A stretch of 64,000 bases of DNA from Borrelia sp. A-FGy1 (GTDB taxonomy: Bacteria > Spirochaetota > Spirochaetia > Borreliales > Borreliaceae): assembly GCF_014084025.1 (NCBI RefSeq), contig NZ_CP043682.1, forward strand, positions 835,582 to 899,581. Direction: 5' to 3'. Position numbers and translations under genes: made by a program. The stretch's first letter is position 1, and every line of letters begins with the position of its first letter. Shown here piece after piece: positions 37,584 to 45,337 of the stretch. Below the pieces are notes generated by a model that saw nothing but the letters and a program-made list of their open reading frames with translations, was not told where the DNA came from and did no database searches.

Positions 37584-38505
37584 TAAATTCATGTTTAATA
37601 ATATTTTAAATACTATTAAAGATATTTCAGTTGCTATTAAGCATAAATTTGTTAGGACTAAGGTTTATGTTTTGGTAGGTGCAGCTGGTACTGGGAAAAG
37701 TTTTAGATCTCACTTAATAGCAGATAAATATGCTATTCCTTTAATAATAGATGATGGTGTTTTAATAAAAAATATGAGAATTATTGCAGGTACTTCTGCT
37801 AAATTTGAGGATAATGTGTTTGATGCAATAAGGCGTTCTGTTTTTGAGGATGATATTCATAGGAATGAAATTATTGAAGCTCTTCGTAAGGAAGATTTCA
37901 GTAAAATACTGATATTAGGAACAAGCCTTCGTATGATAGATAAAATAGTAAGTAGACTTTTTTTGCCTAACCCTTTCAAGATTATTTACATAACAGATAT
38001 TTCTACTAGTCAGGAGATGGAAAAGGCTAGAATTTCAAGGCAAATGGGGGAACATGTAGTGCCAGCAGCAGCTTTTGAAATAACTTCTATAAAGCCAAAT
38101 TTATTATTAGATTCAATTCGAGTTTTTTTTAAAAGTAAATGGTTTTTTTCTAAGAAAAAAAATTATATTCGTTCTATTGTAAAACCTCATTTTCATGGGG
38201 AAGGAGTTTTGTCTGTTTCTAAAAGTGCCGTACGGCAAATTATTGAGCATTGTGTATCTGAATATAACAAAGATTATATTGTTTATGATTTAAAGATTAA
38301 GAAAAATAAAGGTAGTTATTCTTTTAAGCTTTTCTTAGATATTCCACTTGGGAATAACTTGCTTGATAATGCAGAAATGCTTAGGAATTATATTATGGCT
38401 AATGTATTAAAATATACTGTAATCAATATGTCTACTATTGATGTTATCATACATAAATTTTATGAAAATAAAAATGATTTGGAAGAAAAGAAAGATGAAT
38501 CTTGA
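37561..38505 (+). CDS. P-loop protein with Asp23-like C-terminal domain (about BB0816)
   Basis: 314 residues from ATG 37561 (GTG 37555 possible). VLVGAAGTGKSFRSH near residue 40 is a Walker A motif. ILILGTSLRMIDKIVSRLF and a TDISTSQEMEKARISRQMGE segment look like an adenylate-handling core. The last about 110 residues (GEGVLSVSKSAVRQIIEH onwards, with alternating hydrophobic strands) resemble Asp23/Gls24 domains. I do not know an experimentally defined function. Its position between rRNA synthase and murC genes is uninformative; both flanking genes overlap it. Confidence 0.75.
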   Translation: MILKNLFSKFMFNNILNTIKDISVAIKHKFVRTKVYVLVGAAGTGKSFRSHLIADKYAIPLIIDDGVLIKNMRIIAGTSAKFEDNVFDAIRRSVFEDDIHRNEIIEALRKEDFSKILILGTSLRMIDKIVSRLFLPNPFKIIYITDISTSQEMEKARISRQMGEHVVPAAAFEITSIKPNLLLDSIRVFFKSKWFFSKKKNYIRSIVKPHFHGEGVLSVSKSAVRQIIEHCVSEYNKDYIVYDLKIKKNKGSYSFKLFLDIPLGNNLLDNAEMLRNYIMANVLKYTVINMSTIDVIIHKFYENKNDLEEKKDES

Positions 38506-39901
38506 TTTTTCTAATTTAAATAGATTTTTTTTTGTAGGGATTAAAGGTTCTGGTCTTTGTTCTCTTGCTTGTTTTTTGAAATTTAAAGGATATTTGGTAG
38601 AAGGAGTTGATGTTCCTTTTGAATTTTATACTGATAATCTTCTTGATAGAAATCATATAACTTATTATGAGAATATTTATGATTTTTCATTAAAGGAACA
38701 TGATAAGTCATATGATATTTTGATATATTCACCGGCATATGATAAAGATAAACTGCTTGTTTTACAAGAGGCTTATGAGCTTAAAATTCCTGTGCTATCT
38801 TATCCTGAATTTCTTGGTGGAATATCAAAAAAATATTATAGCATTGGGGTTGCAGGGTCTCATGGAAAGACAACTACAGCGACATTTTTAAGCATATTGT
38901 TTTATAAATTGGGTCTTGGTCCTAATTCGATACTTGGAGGAAGTGTCAAGGATTTTGGAGGTAAATCTAGTCTTGTTGGAAGTAGTAACATATTTATTGC
39001 AGAGACCTGTGAATATAGAAATCATTTTTTGCATTTTTATCCTGATATTATTGTTTTAACTAATATTGATTACGAACATGTTGATTTTTTTGCAAATTAT
39101 AAAGCAGTTGAATCTGTTTTCTTAAAATATATTAATAATTTAAAGCATAATGGAATATTAATCATAAATTCTGATGAATCTAATTTGGTTAAACTTAAAG
39201 ATAGTATTATAAGAAAAGATATTAAAATTTTTAGTTTTAGTATTAATTCTTTGTCTGATTTTAAAGTTGAAAATCTTGAAGTAATAGATGATTTTCTAAG
39301 ATTTGATTTTTTAGGAATTTCTGATATTAGATTAAGAACTCCTTTGTTTCATAATGTTTATAATTTTGTATCTGCTCTTTTGGCTTTAAAATTAACTTTA
39401 GAAAAAGAAGGGAAGTTGATTACTAACTTTGACGATAAAATAAAGATAATAGCTAGAGAATATAAGGGAATAAAAAGAAGAATAGAATTTATTAGAGAAA
39501 AAGATGGAGTGATATATCTTGATGATTATGCGCATCATCCAAAGGAGATTGAAAATACACTTTTAGGAATTAAGAGTTTTTACAAAGGTAGGCGTGTTAT
39601 TTTAGATTTTATGCCTCATACATATACGAGAACAAAAATTCTTTTTAGTGATTTTGTTAAAGCTTTAAGTAGTGTTGATATATTAATTTTACATAATATA
39701 TCTCTCTCTGTTAGAGAAAATTTTGATCCCGATGAGCTTTCTAATAAGTTATTTTTGGCTCTTAAAGATTTAAATTCGAATGTTTATTTTTTTAAAGAAA
39801 TATTTGATTCTGTTGATTTTATAAAGAATTTATTAAAAAAGAATGATTTGTTTATTACAATGGGGGCTGGAAATAATTTTATTTTACATGATTTTTTATA
39901 A
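38495..39901 (+). CDS. murC: UDP-N-acetylmuramate--L-alanine ligase
   Basis: First amino-acid-adding step of peptidoglycan precursor synthesis. ATG 38495, overlapping the previous gene by 11 bases, gives 468 residues; longer starts would lie deep inside that gene. Motifs: FFVGIKGSGLCSLA (UDP-binding), GVAGSHGKTTTATF (P-loop), AETCEYRNHFLHFYPDI and YLDDYAHHPKE. A role as Mpl-type recycling ligase cannot be ruled out by eye. However, MurC is otherwise essential, and I recall this locus as murC in B31. Confidence 0.88.
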   Translation: MNLDFSNLNRFFFVGIKGSGLCSLACFLKFKGYLVEGVDVPFEFYTDNLLDRNHITYYENIYDFSLKEHDKSYDILIYSPAYDKDKLLVLQEAYELKIPVLSYPEFLGGISKKYYSIGVAGSHGKTTTATFLSILFYKLGLGPNSILGGSVKDFGGKSSLVGSSNIFIAETCEYRNHFLHFYPDIIVLTNIDYEHVDFFANYKAVESVFLKYINNLKHNGILIINSDESNLVKLKDSIIRKDIKIFSFSINSLSDFKVENLEVIDDFLRFDFLGISDIRLRTPLFHNVYNFVSALLALKLTLEKEGKLITNFDDKIKIIAREYKGIKRRIEFIREKDGVIYLDDYAHHPKEIENTLLGIKSFYKGRRVILDFMPHTYTRTKILFSDFVKALSSVDILILHNISLSVRENFDPDELSNKLFLALKDLNSNVYFFKEIFDSVDFIKNLLKKNDLFITMGAGNNFILHDFL

Positions 39902-39912
39902 AGGTAGTTTTA

Positions 39913-40779
39913 ATGAAAAGCATGACTGGATTTTTTCATTTGGAAAAAATTATTGAAAATTATATGTTTAGTGTTAATTTAAAATCTTATAATGGTAAAT
40001 TTTTAGAGTTTAAGTTTAGATTACCTGAAGTTTTATATGCGTATGAATATGAAATAAGGAATCTTATTGCAAGATATATTAGTAGAGGCAATGTTTTTTT
40101 GACTGTGGGATATAAAGAAATAGTTCCAAGTATTGATTTTACTTTAAATCCTAACTATATTGAGGCTATGATTCGTCTTAGAGATAGTTTGCTTCATAGT
40201 AATTTAAAGATTAAGGATGAAGTGAGCCTTGGTGATTTTTTATCTTTAAAAGGGGCTTTAATTTTTGATGAGGGCGTTGAAAATCAAGGAATGATTTATA
40301 GTTATTTTAAGATTGTATTGGAAGAAGTTTTGCTTCATTATGATAAGAGTAGAATTTTTGAAGGAGAACATACAAAAAAAGATATCATTTCAACTCTTGC
40401 TTTAATACAGGATGATTTAAACTTTTTAAAAAGATCTCAGAACAACATAAATGATAGACTTTTTTTAACTCTAAAGGAAAATTTATTAAAATTAATAGAT
40501 GATTTTAGTGATGTCAATATTGCAGAGGAAGCTGCTAAAATGTCAATTCGACTAGATATTAATGAGGAGATAGTTAGGCTATATTCACATATAGATAACT
40601 TTTATAAAAACCTTGAAAGTAAGATATGTGGAAAAGTTTTGGAATTTATTTCTCAGGAAATGCACAGAGAAATTACAACAATGAGTAATAAATCAATTGA
40701 TCTTGATATTAGAAATTTAGTTTTGAATATGAAGCTAAATTTGGAAAAAATAAGAGAGCAGGTAAGGAATATTGAATGA
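39913..40779 (+). CDS. yicC: YicC/YloC-family endoribonuclease
   Basis: 288 residues. The N-terminus MKSMTGFFHLEK and the segment LKSYNGKFLEFKFRLPE match the conserved start of YicC (MTGYG... VNhRylD). The C-terminus MHREITTMSNKSIDLDIRN and LEKIREQVRNIE match the diagnostic end motif. Members act as endoribonucleases in RNA turnover. The stop overlaps the cmk start (ATGA). Confidence 0.92.
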   Translation: MKSMTGFFHLEKIIENYMFSVNLKSYNGKFLEFKFRLPEVLYAYEYEIRNLIARYISRGNVFLTVGYKEIVPSIDFTLNPNYIEAMIRLRDSLLHSNLKIKDEVSLGDFLSLKGALIFDEGVENQGMIYSYFKIVLEEVLLHYDKSRIFEGEHTKKDIISTLALIQDDLNFLKRSQNNINDRLFLTLKENLLKLIDDFSDVNIAEEAAKMSIRLDINEEIVRLYSHIDNFYKNLESKICGKVLEFISQEMHREITTMSNKSIDLDIRNLVLNMKLNLEKIREQVRNIE

Positions 40780-41315
40780 GAATAGCTGTTTCTAGTAAGA
40801 GCGGTTGTGGAAATACAACTATTAGTAAAATGTTAGCAAAATATTATAGTTTAAAACTTATTAATTATACTTTTCATGATATAGCTAGAGAAAAACAAAT
40901 ACCTTTTGATTTATTTTATAAAAATGAAATTATTGGTAGAAATGATTATTATTGGGATAAATATCTTGATAATAAGTTATTGGAATTTTCTAGAGAGGAT
41001 GATACAGTTCTCGCTTCTCGTCTTGCAATTTGGCTTTCAAAAAATGCAGATTTAAAAATATATCTTTATGCTAAACTAGAAGTTAGAGCAGAGAGAATTA
41101 TCAGTAGAGAAGGTGGGATGTATTCTAGTATTCTAAACAATACTTTTAATAGGGATTCTAATGATTCAAAGAGATATTTGTCTGCTTATAATATAGATGT
41201 TGACAACTATATGGATGTAGCTGATTTAATAATTGATACAACGGATAGGACAGCAAATAGAGTTTTTGAATTGATAAAAGATGAAATAGAGAAGAGGAAT
41301 TTAATTATAAAATAA
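40776..41315 (+). CDS. cmk: Cytidylate kinase-like protein with altered Walker A motif
   Basis: 179 residues, a short form as in archaeal-type cytidylate kinases. The N-terminal loop reads SSKSGCGNTTISK: it aligns with GxxGxGK[ST], but the usual Lys is Asn and a Lys lies five residues earlier. VRAERIISREGG, then RYLSAYNIDVDNYMDVADLIIDTT, match the lid and C-terminal patterns of the family. It would phosphorylate CMP and dCMP. The name follows the locus as I recall it; activity should not be taken for granted given the loop. Confidence 0.75.
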   Translation: MRIAVSSKSGCGNTTISKMLAKYYSLKLINYTFHDIAREKQIPFDLFYKNEIIGRNDYYWDKYLDNKLLEFSREDDTVLASRLAIWLSKNADLKIYLYAKLEVRAERIISREGGMYSSILNNTFNRDSNDSKRYLSAYNIDVDNYMDVADLIIDTTDRTANRVFELIKDEIEKRNLIIK

Positions 41316-41342
41316 AATGAATAAAGTAAGGAGTTTTAGGTG

Positions 41343-41540
41343 ATGAAGATACCTTTGAAAAAAATACAAGATTTTAATGGTAATTATTACGAGCTTGTTA
41401 CAGCGGTCATAAAGCGAACAGAGCAAATTATTGCTGAAATTTCTTTAGCAGACCATGCTATTTCTGATGAAAAAGTAGTGGGGCAAGCTTTTAATGATAT
41501 TTTAGCCGGTAAATTTATATATTCAATTGAAGAGAGATAA
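41343..41540 (+). CDS. rpoZ: RNA polymerase omega subunit
   Basis: 65 residues. [19 protein letters not shown] matches the omega N-terminal pattern (R-Y-x-L-V-x-x-A-x-x-R-A-R-Q), with some divergence, and [18 protein letters not shown] fits the later helix. AAGGAG at 41328-41333 supports ATG 41343 (nine bases) or GTG 41340 (six bases). It overlaps miaA by 14 bases. Confidence 0.85.
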   Translation: MKIPLKKIQDFNGNYYELVTAVIKRTEQIIAEISLADHAISDEKVVGQAFNDILAGKFIYSIEER

Positions 41541-42429
41541 GATTGTTTTTATATTTGGACCTACGGCTGTAGGTAAAAGTGATATTTTATTTAATTTTCC
41601 TCAAAATATAGCTGAAGTGATTAATGTTGACTCTATTCAAGTTTATAAGGAGTTTGACATTGCTTCTTGTAAACCTAGCATGCAATTAAGAAGCCATATA
41701 AAACATCATTTAGTAGATTTTTTAGAGCCGACTAAGGAGTATACTCTTGGGATCTTTTATAAAAATGCATTAAAAATAATAAATGATTTAAAGGATCAAT
41801 TTAAACTTCCTATATTTGTAGGTGGATCTGCATTTTATTTTAAACATTTACAATATGGTTTACCTAGTATTCCAGCCATTTCTGATGAAGTAAGACTTTA
41901 TGTAGATAATCTTTTAAAGATTAATGGGAAAGATTATTTGCTAAATAAACTTAAAAGTGTAGACCTTAAAAGGTATGAGAAAATAAGTAAAAATGATATT
42001 TATAGGATTAAAAGATCTCTTGAGGTTTACTATCAAACAGGTATTCCAATTAGTCAATTTTTGGGAAAAGGAAAAGGGCTTGAAAATGTTTTGCTTATTG
42101 GATTAAATAGATCTTTTGAGGAGATTAAGTCTAGGATAATAGATAGAGTTAAAAATATGATTAAGTGTGGGTTACTTGAGGAAATTAAAGGTTTATTGGA
42201 AAAGGGATATAATGAGACAACTCCTGCTTTTAAGGGTATAGGTTATCGTGAGTTTTTATTATGGAAAAGTAGACCTTATTACATATTAGATGATATAATA
42301 GATTTGATAAATAGTAATTCATTTTTATATGTAAAAAGACAAATGACTTTTTTTAGTAAGATTCCTAATGTTTTATGGTTCCATCCTGAAGATGATTTAG
42401 AGAACATTTTGAATTTAATTTTTGATTAA
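41527..42429 (+). CDS. miaA: tRNA dimethylallyltransferase
   Basis: Adds a dimethylallyl group to A37 of tRNAs reading U-starting codons. 300 residues: P-loop [12 protein letters not shown] at the N-terminus, [19 protein letters not shown] (Asp and Gln of the DxxQxY motif), [16 protein letters not shown] and [12 protein letters not shown]. The start is TTG 41527 inside rpoZ with no ribosome binding site; no better start exists before the P-loop. Translation is probably coupled to rpoZ. Confidence 0.94.
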   Translation: MKRDKIVFIFGPTAVGKSDILFNFPQNIAEVINVDSIQVYKEFDIASCKPSMQLRSHIKHHLVDFLEPTKEYTLGIFYKNALKIINDLKDQFKLPIFVGGSAFYFKHLQYGLPSIPAISDEVRLYVDNLLKINGKDYLLNKLKSVDLKRYEKISKNDIYRIKRSLEVYYQTGIPISQFLGKGKGLENVLLIGLNRSFEEIKSRIIDRVKNMIKCGLLEEIKGLLEKGYNETTPAFKGIGYREFLLWKSRPYYILDDIIDLINSNSFLYVKRQMTFFSKIPNVLWFHPEDDLENILNLIFD

Positions 42430-42446
42430 TAAGGAGATATGAGGAC

Positions 42447-42542
42447 GTGCCTTGTGGAAGAAAAAGAAAACTAAAGAAAATATCTACACATAAAAGAAAG
42501 AAGAAAAGAAGAAAGAATAGACACAAGAAGAAGAATAAATAA
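42447..42542 (+). CDS. Small basic ribosomal protein of the AURKAIP1/COX24 (mS38, bS22-type) family
   Basis: A 31-codon gene 17 bases after miaA. The GTG start reads MPCGRKRKLKKISTHKRKKK, followed by RRKNRHKKKNK. This is the MPxGKKRKxxKxxTHKRKKRxRKNRHKKK pattern of the short AURKAIP1/COX24-domain proteins of Bacteroidota and spirochaetes, counterparts of mitochondrial mS38. As I recall, a bS22 protein was seen in the Borrelia ribosome structure. AAGGAG at 42431-42436 lies ten bases upstream. An overlapping ATG at 42439 in another frame stops after 11 codons. Almost all residues after Gly4 are Lys, Arg or His. Confidence 0.82.
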   Translation: MPCGRKRKLKKISTHKRKKKRRKNRHKKKNK

Positions 42543-42601
42543 ATTGAGGTTTTATTTAGTTTATTAGTAGTTTATCTAGTTAGCATTTGGATTAGATTAT
42601 T

Positions 42602-42961
42602 TTATTCAATTATTATGCTATCTATTATGTTTATATCTTTGCTAAAGATGTATCCTCTTTTTCCTTTGTAATTTACTAGTATCCAATTGCCTTTAAGTCC
42701 ATATTTTTCTGTTGATTGCATTATTTTTTCAATTTTTACTATTTCATCTTTCCTAATGATCGTTAAATAATCATAATTTATATTATTTTTTTTCATTTCG
42801 TTATTTAACAGTGCATAATCTTTTATTACTATGCCTACTTTTTTTGAAAAGCCTAAAATACTGCTCTTAGGTAAATTAAAAATTTCTGTTAAGGAGATTT
42901 CTTGTCTTTTTATGCATGATAAAAATATTATGCATATTAAATAAAATAATTGTCTTTTCAT
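42602..42961 (-). CDS. Small lipoprotein with SH3-like region (about BB0823)
   Basis: 119 residues. The signal ends in IIFLSC (Cys16), a clear lipobox. The mature part contains LKGNWILVNYKGKRGYIFSKD near the C-terminus (quoted in part), like bacterial SH3 domains that end in G-W-V. The upstream half is basic. It is transcribed divergently from the barrel-like gene at 43035, the two starts being 74 bases apart. No function known to me. Confidence 0.75.
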   Translation of the reverse strand: MKRQLFYLICIIFLSCIKRQEISLTEIFNLPKSSILGFSKKVGIVIKDYALLNNEMKKNNINYDYLTIIRKDEIVKIEKIMQSTEKYGLKGNWILVNYKGKRGYIFSKDINIIDSIIIE

Positions 42962-42980
42962 AATTTCTTGTATAACTTAC

Positions 42981-43008
42981 TTGATACACATCATATATAT
43001 AATATAAT
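42981..43008 (+). promoter_or_regulatory. Promoter of the outer-membrane-like protein gene at 43035
   Basis: TTGATA (42981-42986), 16 bases, TATAAT (43003-43008). Predicted start is near 43015, 20 bases before ATG, with AAGGA in the leader. The A+T-rich stretch contains further TATAAT matches, so the exact -10 is uncertain. Confidence 0.5.
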
Positions 43009-43034
43009 ATTTTTATAAAGTTTAAGGAATATTA

Positions 43035-43586
43035 ATGAAAAAGTATGCATATTTATTGTTGTTTTTATGTATTAGTTTATGTATTAGTGATTTATTTTCG
43101 TATCCATTGTATTTTGGTGGAGGATTTTCTTATCAATTTACTAATTATACTGGCAAAAAAAATATGGATAAATTTGCACAAAGTTCTAATAGGGTAGATA
43201 ATGGAATAAATTTGAATTTATTTTTTGATGCTAATTATGCTATTTTTGATATGTCTTATAAGGATGCTTTTATAACGGAACATAACGGTAAATATTTTGG
43301 AATTGGGTTGTATGGGATTTATCCAATTCTTTTTAAAGAATATATTCGAGTATTATTTCCTCTTCTTGGGATTAAATATACAATTGATTTAAGCTTTGAG
43401 AAGCAAAATTTGTTTTTTTTGTCTTTAGGATTTGCTACAGACCTTTTTATTCCTGAAGTTAAGGGACTTTATATTAGGCCTTTGTTGATGCTTTCTATTT
43501 CTCCGACTTCTGCTTCTGGAAGTTTTTCTTATTTAACAACTGAAATTACATTTGGAATTAATATTGGTTGGAAGTTTCTTAATTAG
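43035..43586 (+). CDS. Predicted small outer-membrane beta-barrel protein (about BB0824)
   Basis: 183 residues with a signal peptide to about residue 22 (CISDLFSYP). The rest is a chain of short amphipathic strands rich in Phe, Tyr and Gly (YFGGGFSYQFTNYTG, FGIGLYGIYPILF, FLSLGFATDLFIPE). It ends in FGINIGWKFLN, as expected for an eight-strand barrel, although the final residue is not aromatic. Ribosome binding site AAGGA. It ends by overlapping the opposite-strand gene by eight bases. Confidence 0.75.
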   Translation: MKKYAYLLLFLCISLCISDLFSYPLYFGGGFSYQFTNYTGKKNMDKFAQSSNRVDNGINLNLFFDANYAIFDMSYKDAFITEHNGKYFGIGLYGIYPILFKEYIRVLFPLLGIKYTIDLSFEKQNLFFLSLGFATDLFIPEVKGLYIRPLLMLSISPTSASGSFSYLTTEITFGINIGWKFLN

Positions 43587-44367
43587 GCAGTTTTATTCCT
43601 AGGTGGAATGGAATTATTCTTTCCTGCCCAAAGAGATTAGATGTAGCATTAAGTTTATGAGGTATATTATTTAATTTTACAACTAGGGTGCTTGACCCAC
43701 CTCCGTCTAGGTTAATAGAATTAATAATTCCATACTTTAAGGATAATTCTATTGCATCGTTTAAAGAAATTCCTTTGCTTTTATTAATACCTCTTCCTTC
43801 GATTGTTATGAGATATAAGTGTGTGTTTCCTTGGTCAGTTCCTATTATTGTTCTTGGATGTTTATTTTCTTTAAAGTTTTTAGTATACTTTCCGTTTTGA
43901 ATTAAGGGAAAGAAACCACTAAAACCATAGTCAGAAGTTTTTATTTCATTTATCTCGGGATTTAATATTATTTGGTTGTTTTTAATTATAATTGCTCCAT
44001 AACTTTTTCTTACATTGGATATTATTTTTTTCTCATATATATATAGCCCACGAGGATAGAACATGTTGTTTTTTATCTCATATGGGCTAGTATTGATAGC
44101 TAAGTCTACTTCATTTGAGATTAAAAATTGACTTGTTGTTTGTCCTTCAAAGTAATAATTGTTTATTTTTTTATCGAAAATAGGCTTTGAAATTATGAAT
44201 TTCAGATTTTTATTTTTAATCTTTGCAATGATATAATTACTTTCTTTAAATGATCCTTGAATTATTTTATATTTAAATATATCTTCCTTTGAGCTGATAA
44301 ATCCTGATGCAGATAAAAATATAAGTAATATATTTGATAGTGTTAAATATAAAAATAGTTTATTCAT
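43579..44367 (-). CDS. Exported phosphodiester-glycosidase (NAGPA/DUF2233) family protein
   Basis: 262 residues with an N-terminal hydrophobic export segment (about 4-22) without a lipobox. The C-terminal half carries family motifs: HPRTIIGTDQGNTHLYLITIEGRG (cut here), DAIELSLKYGIINSINLDGGGSST. The NLDGGGSST loop is the hallmark of the NAGPA catalytic domain. Such enzymes cleave phosphodiester-linked sugars or act in spore or exopolysaccharide metabolism in other bacteria. The substrate here is unknown; peptidoglycan or a host glycan are both possible. Confidence 0.8.
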   Translation of the reverse strand: MNKLFLYLTLSNILLIFLSASGFISSKEDIFKYKIIQGSFKESNYIIAKIKNKNLKFIISKPIFDKKINNYYFEGQTTSQFLISNEVDLAINTSPYEIKNNMFYPRGLYIYEKKIISNVRKSYGAIIIKNNQIILNPEINEIKTSDYGFSGFFPLIQNGKYTKNFKENKHPRTIIGTDQGNTHLYLITIEGRGINKSKGISLNDAIELSLKYGIINSINLDGGGSSTLVVKLNNIPHKLNATSNLFGQERIIPFHLGIKLPN

Positions 44368-44853
44368 CTCTTTTTATTTTACAAGAATAAATACTTTTAG
44401 GATTTTTTAAAATTATATTTTTAATTTTAATAAACAATTCTTTATTTTTTGTTCTTTTAATGATATATAACTGGTAAATTATATTTATATTTATTTTTTT
44501 ATATTTTTTTAAAATTTCATTAATTTCTTCTTGGATTATTTTATCTTTATTAATTCTAAGTTTTAACAGTAAAATTTCATTTTTTGTTTCTTTTATCTTT
44601 TTTAAGAAAAGATTAGCTTTTTCATATTTTTTTATTTTACTTAGATATGTGATCATGAGTAACTAATATAGTTCTAAGTTAAAATTTTTCATTTTATTTA
44701 TTGTTTCAAATTCTTTTAGTAAATTATTATTGTTTAAATCATATGGCATGTATAGTTTATTTAGTTTTTCAAATTTTTCTTTGTTTATGCTGTAAGAAGT
44801 AAGAGATTATATAATAAAAAAGCTAAGAAAATGTTAGATAAAATTTTATTCAT
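44360..44853 (-). pseudogene. Broken gene for an exported TPR-like protein
   Basis: Read on the minus strand from ATG 44853: MNKILSNIFLAFLLYNLLLL looks like a signal segment and stops at TAA 44787-44785. From 44791 another frame continues as SINKEKFEKLNKLYMPYDLN to a single TAG in ELY*LLMITYLSK. The frame is then open again from 44656 to 44360 (ITYLSKIKKYEKANLFLKK, helical TPR-like). One frameshift and one in-frame stop thus interrupt what reads as a single protein of about 160 residues. The 98-codon frame starting at 44656 is its tail. It overlaps the next gene's start by eight bases, as an intact operon member would. Confidence 0.7.
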
Positions 44854-45337
44854 TCTAATTATTATAGATAATGTACACTTTTTTATAGAAATAAGAAAGA
44901 GAAATTAAAATATATCCTTTTTATTTTTTATTTTTAAAATTTTTTTATATAGGTTAAAGTTTTTAAATATACTTCCCAAGGTTTATTATGCTTGTGATCT
45001 TTTATTTTCAGTTGAAATGATTTACCATTAGTTTCAAAAATTTTATTAAATATTATTTATTTACTAATTTAGGGGGTTTACATCTATTCTTAGAGTCTTG
45101 CGAGACAAAGCATTTTTAAGTCTAACAAAAGCTTTAATAATTGAATCAAAAATTTCTTGTTGGAGATATTGGAATGAGTATTAGATGTTGGTTTTACTTC
45201 AGGTGTTTTTCGTGCATCATTTTATTGTTAAGTGTATATGAAATATTCAAATATAAGTTAAAATGTTTAAGTTCTTATATAACAAATATCTTTCATTAAT
45301 TTTATTTTCTTTTTTAGGTTTTTATCTTTTTATGTTT
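44854..45337. other. Gene-free A+T-rich stretch between the broken gene and hrpA
   Basis: 484 bases without an intact gene on either strand. It lies downstream of hrpA on the minus strand. I see no tRNA, tmRNA, RNase P or SRP RNA signature. The only protein-like content is the minus-strand fragment at 45064-45180. Together with the broken gene beside it, the stretch looks like a zone of gene decay. Confidence 0.6.
45064..45180 (-). pseudogene. Startless fragment resembling the C-terminus of PriA helicase
   Basis: Open without a start codon from 45180 to the stop at 45066-45064. It ends in FVRLKNALSRKTLRIDVNPLN. Many PriA proteins end in a similar way (Arg-Tyr-Gln-like segment, helix, then an I-DVNP or VDVDP tail). 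The upstream helicase motifs are absent. Only about 38 codons exist, so the identification rests on one short motif. Confidence 0.3.

Noticed and set aside
44854-45337. A structured RNA gene in the gene-free stretch
   Set aside because: I looked for tmRNA, RNase P, SRP RNA and tRNA signatures and saw none; the only regular signal is a protein-like fragment.
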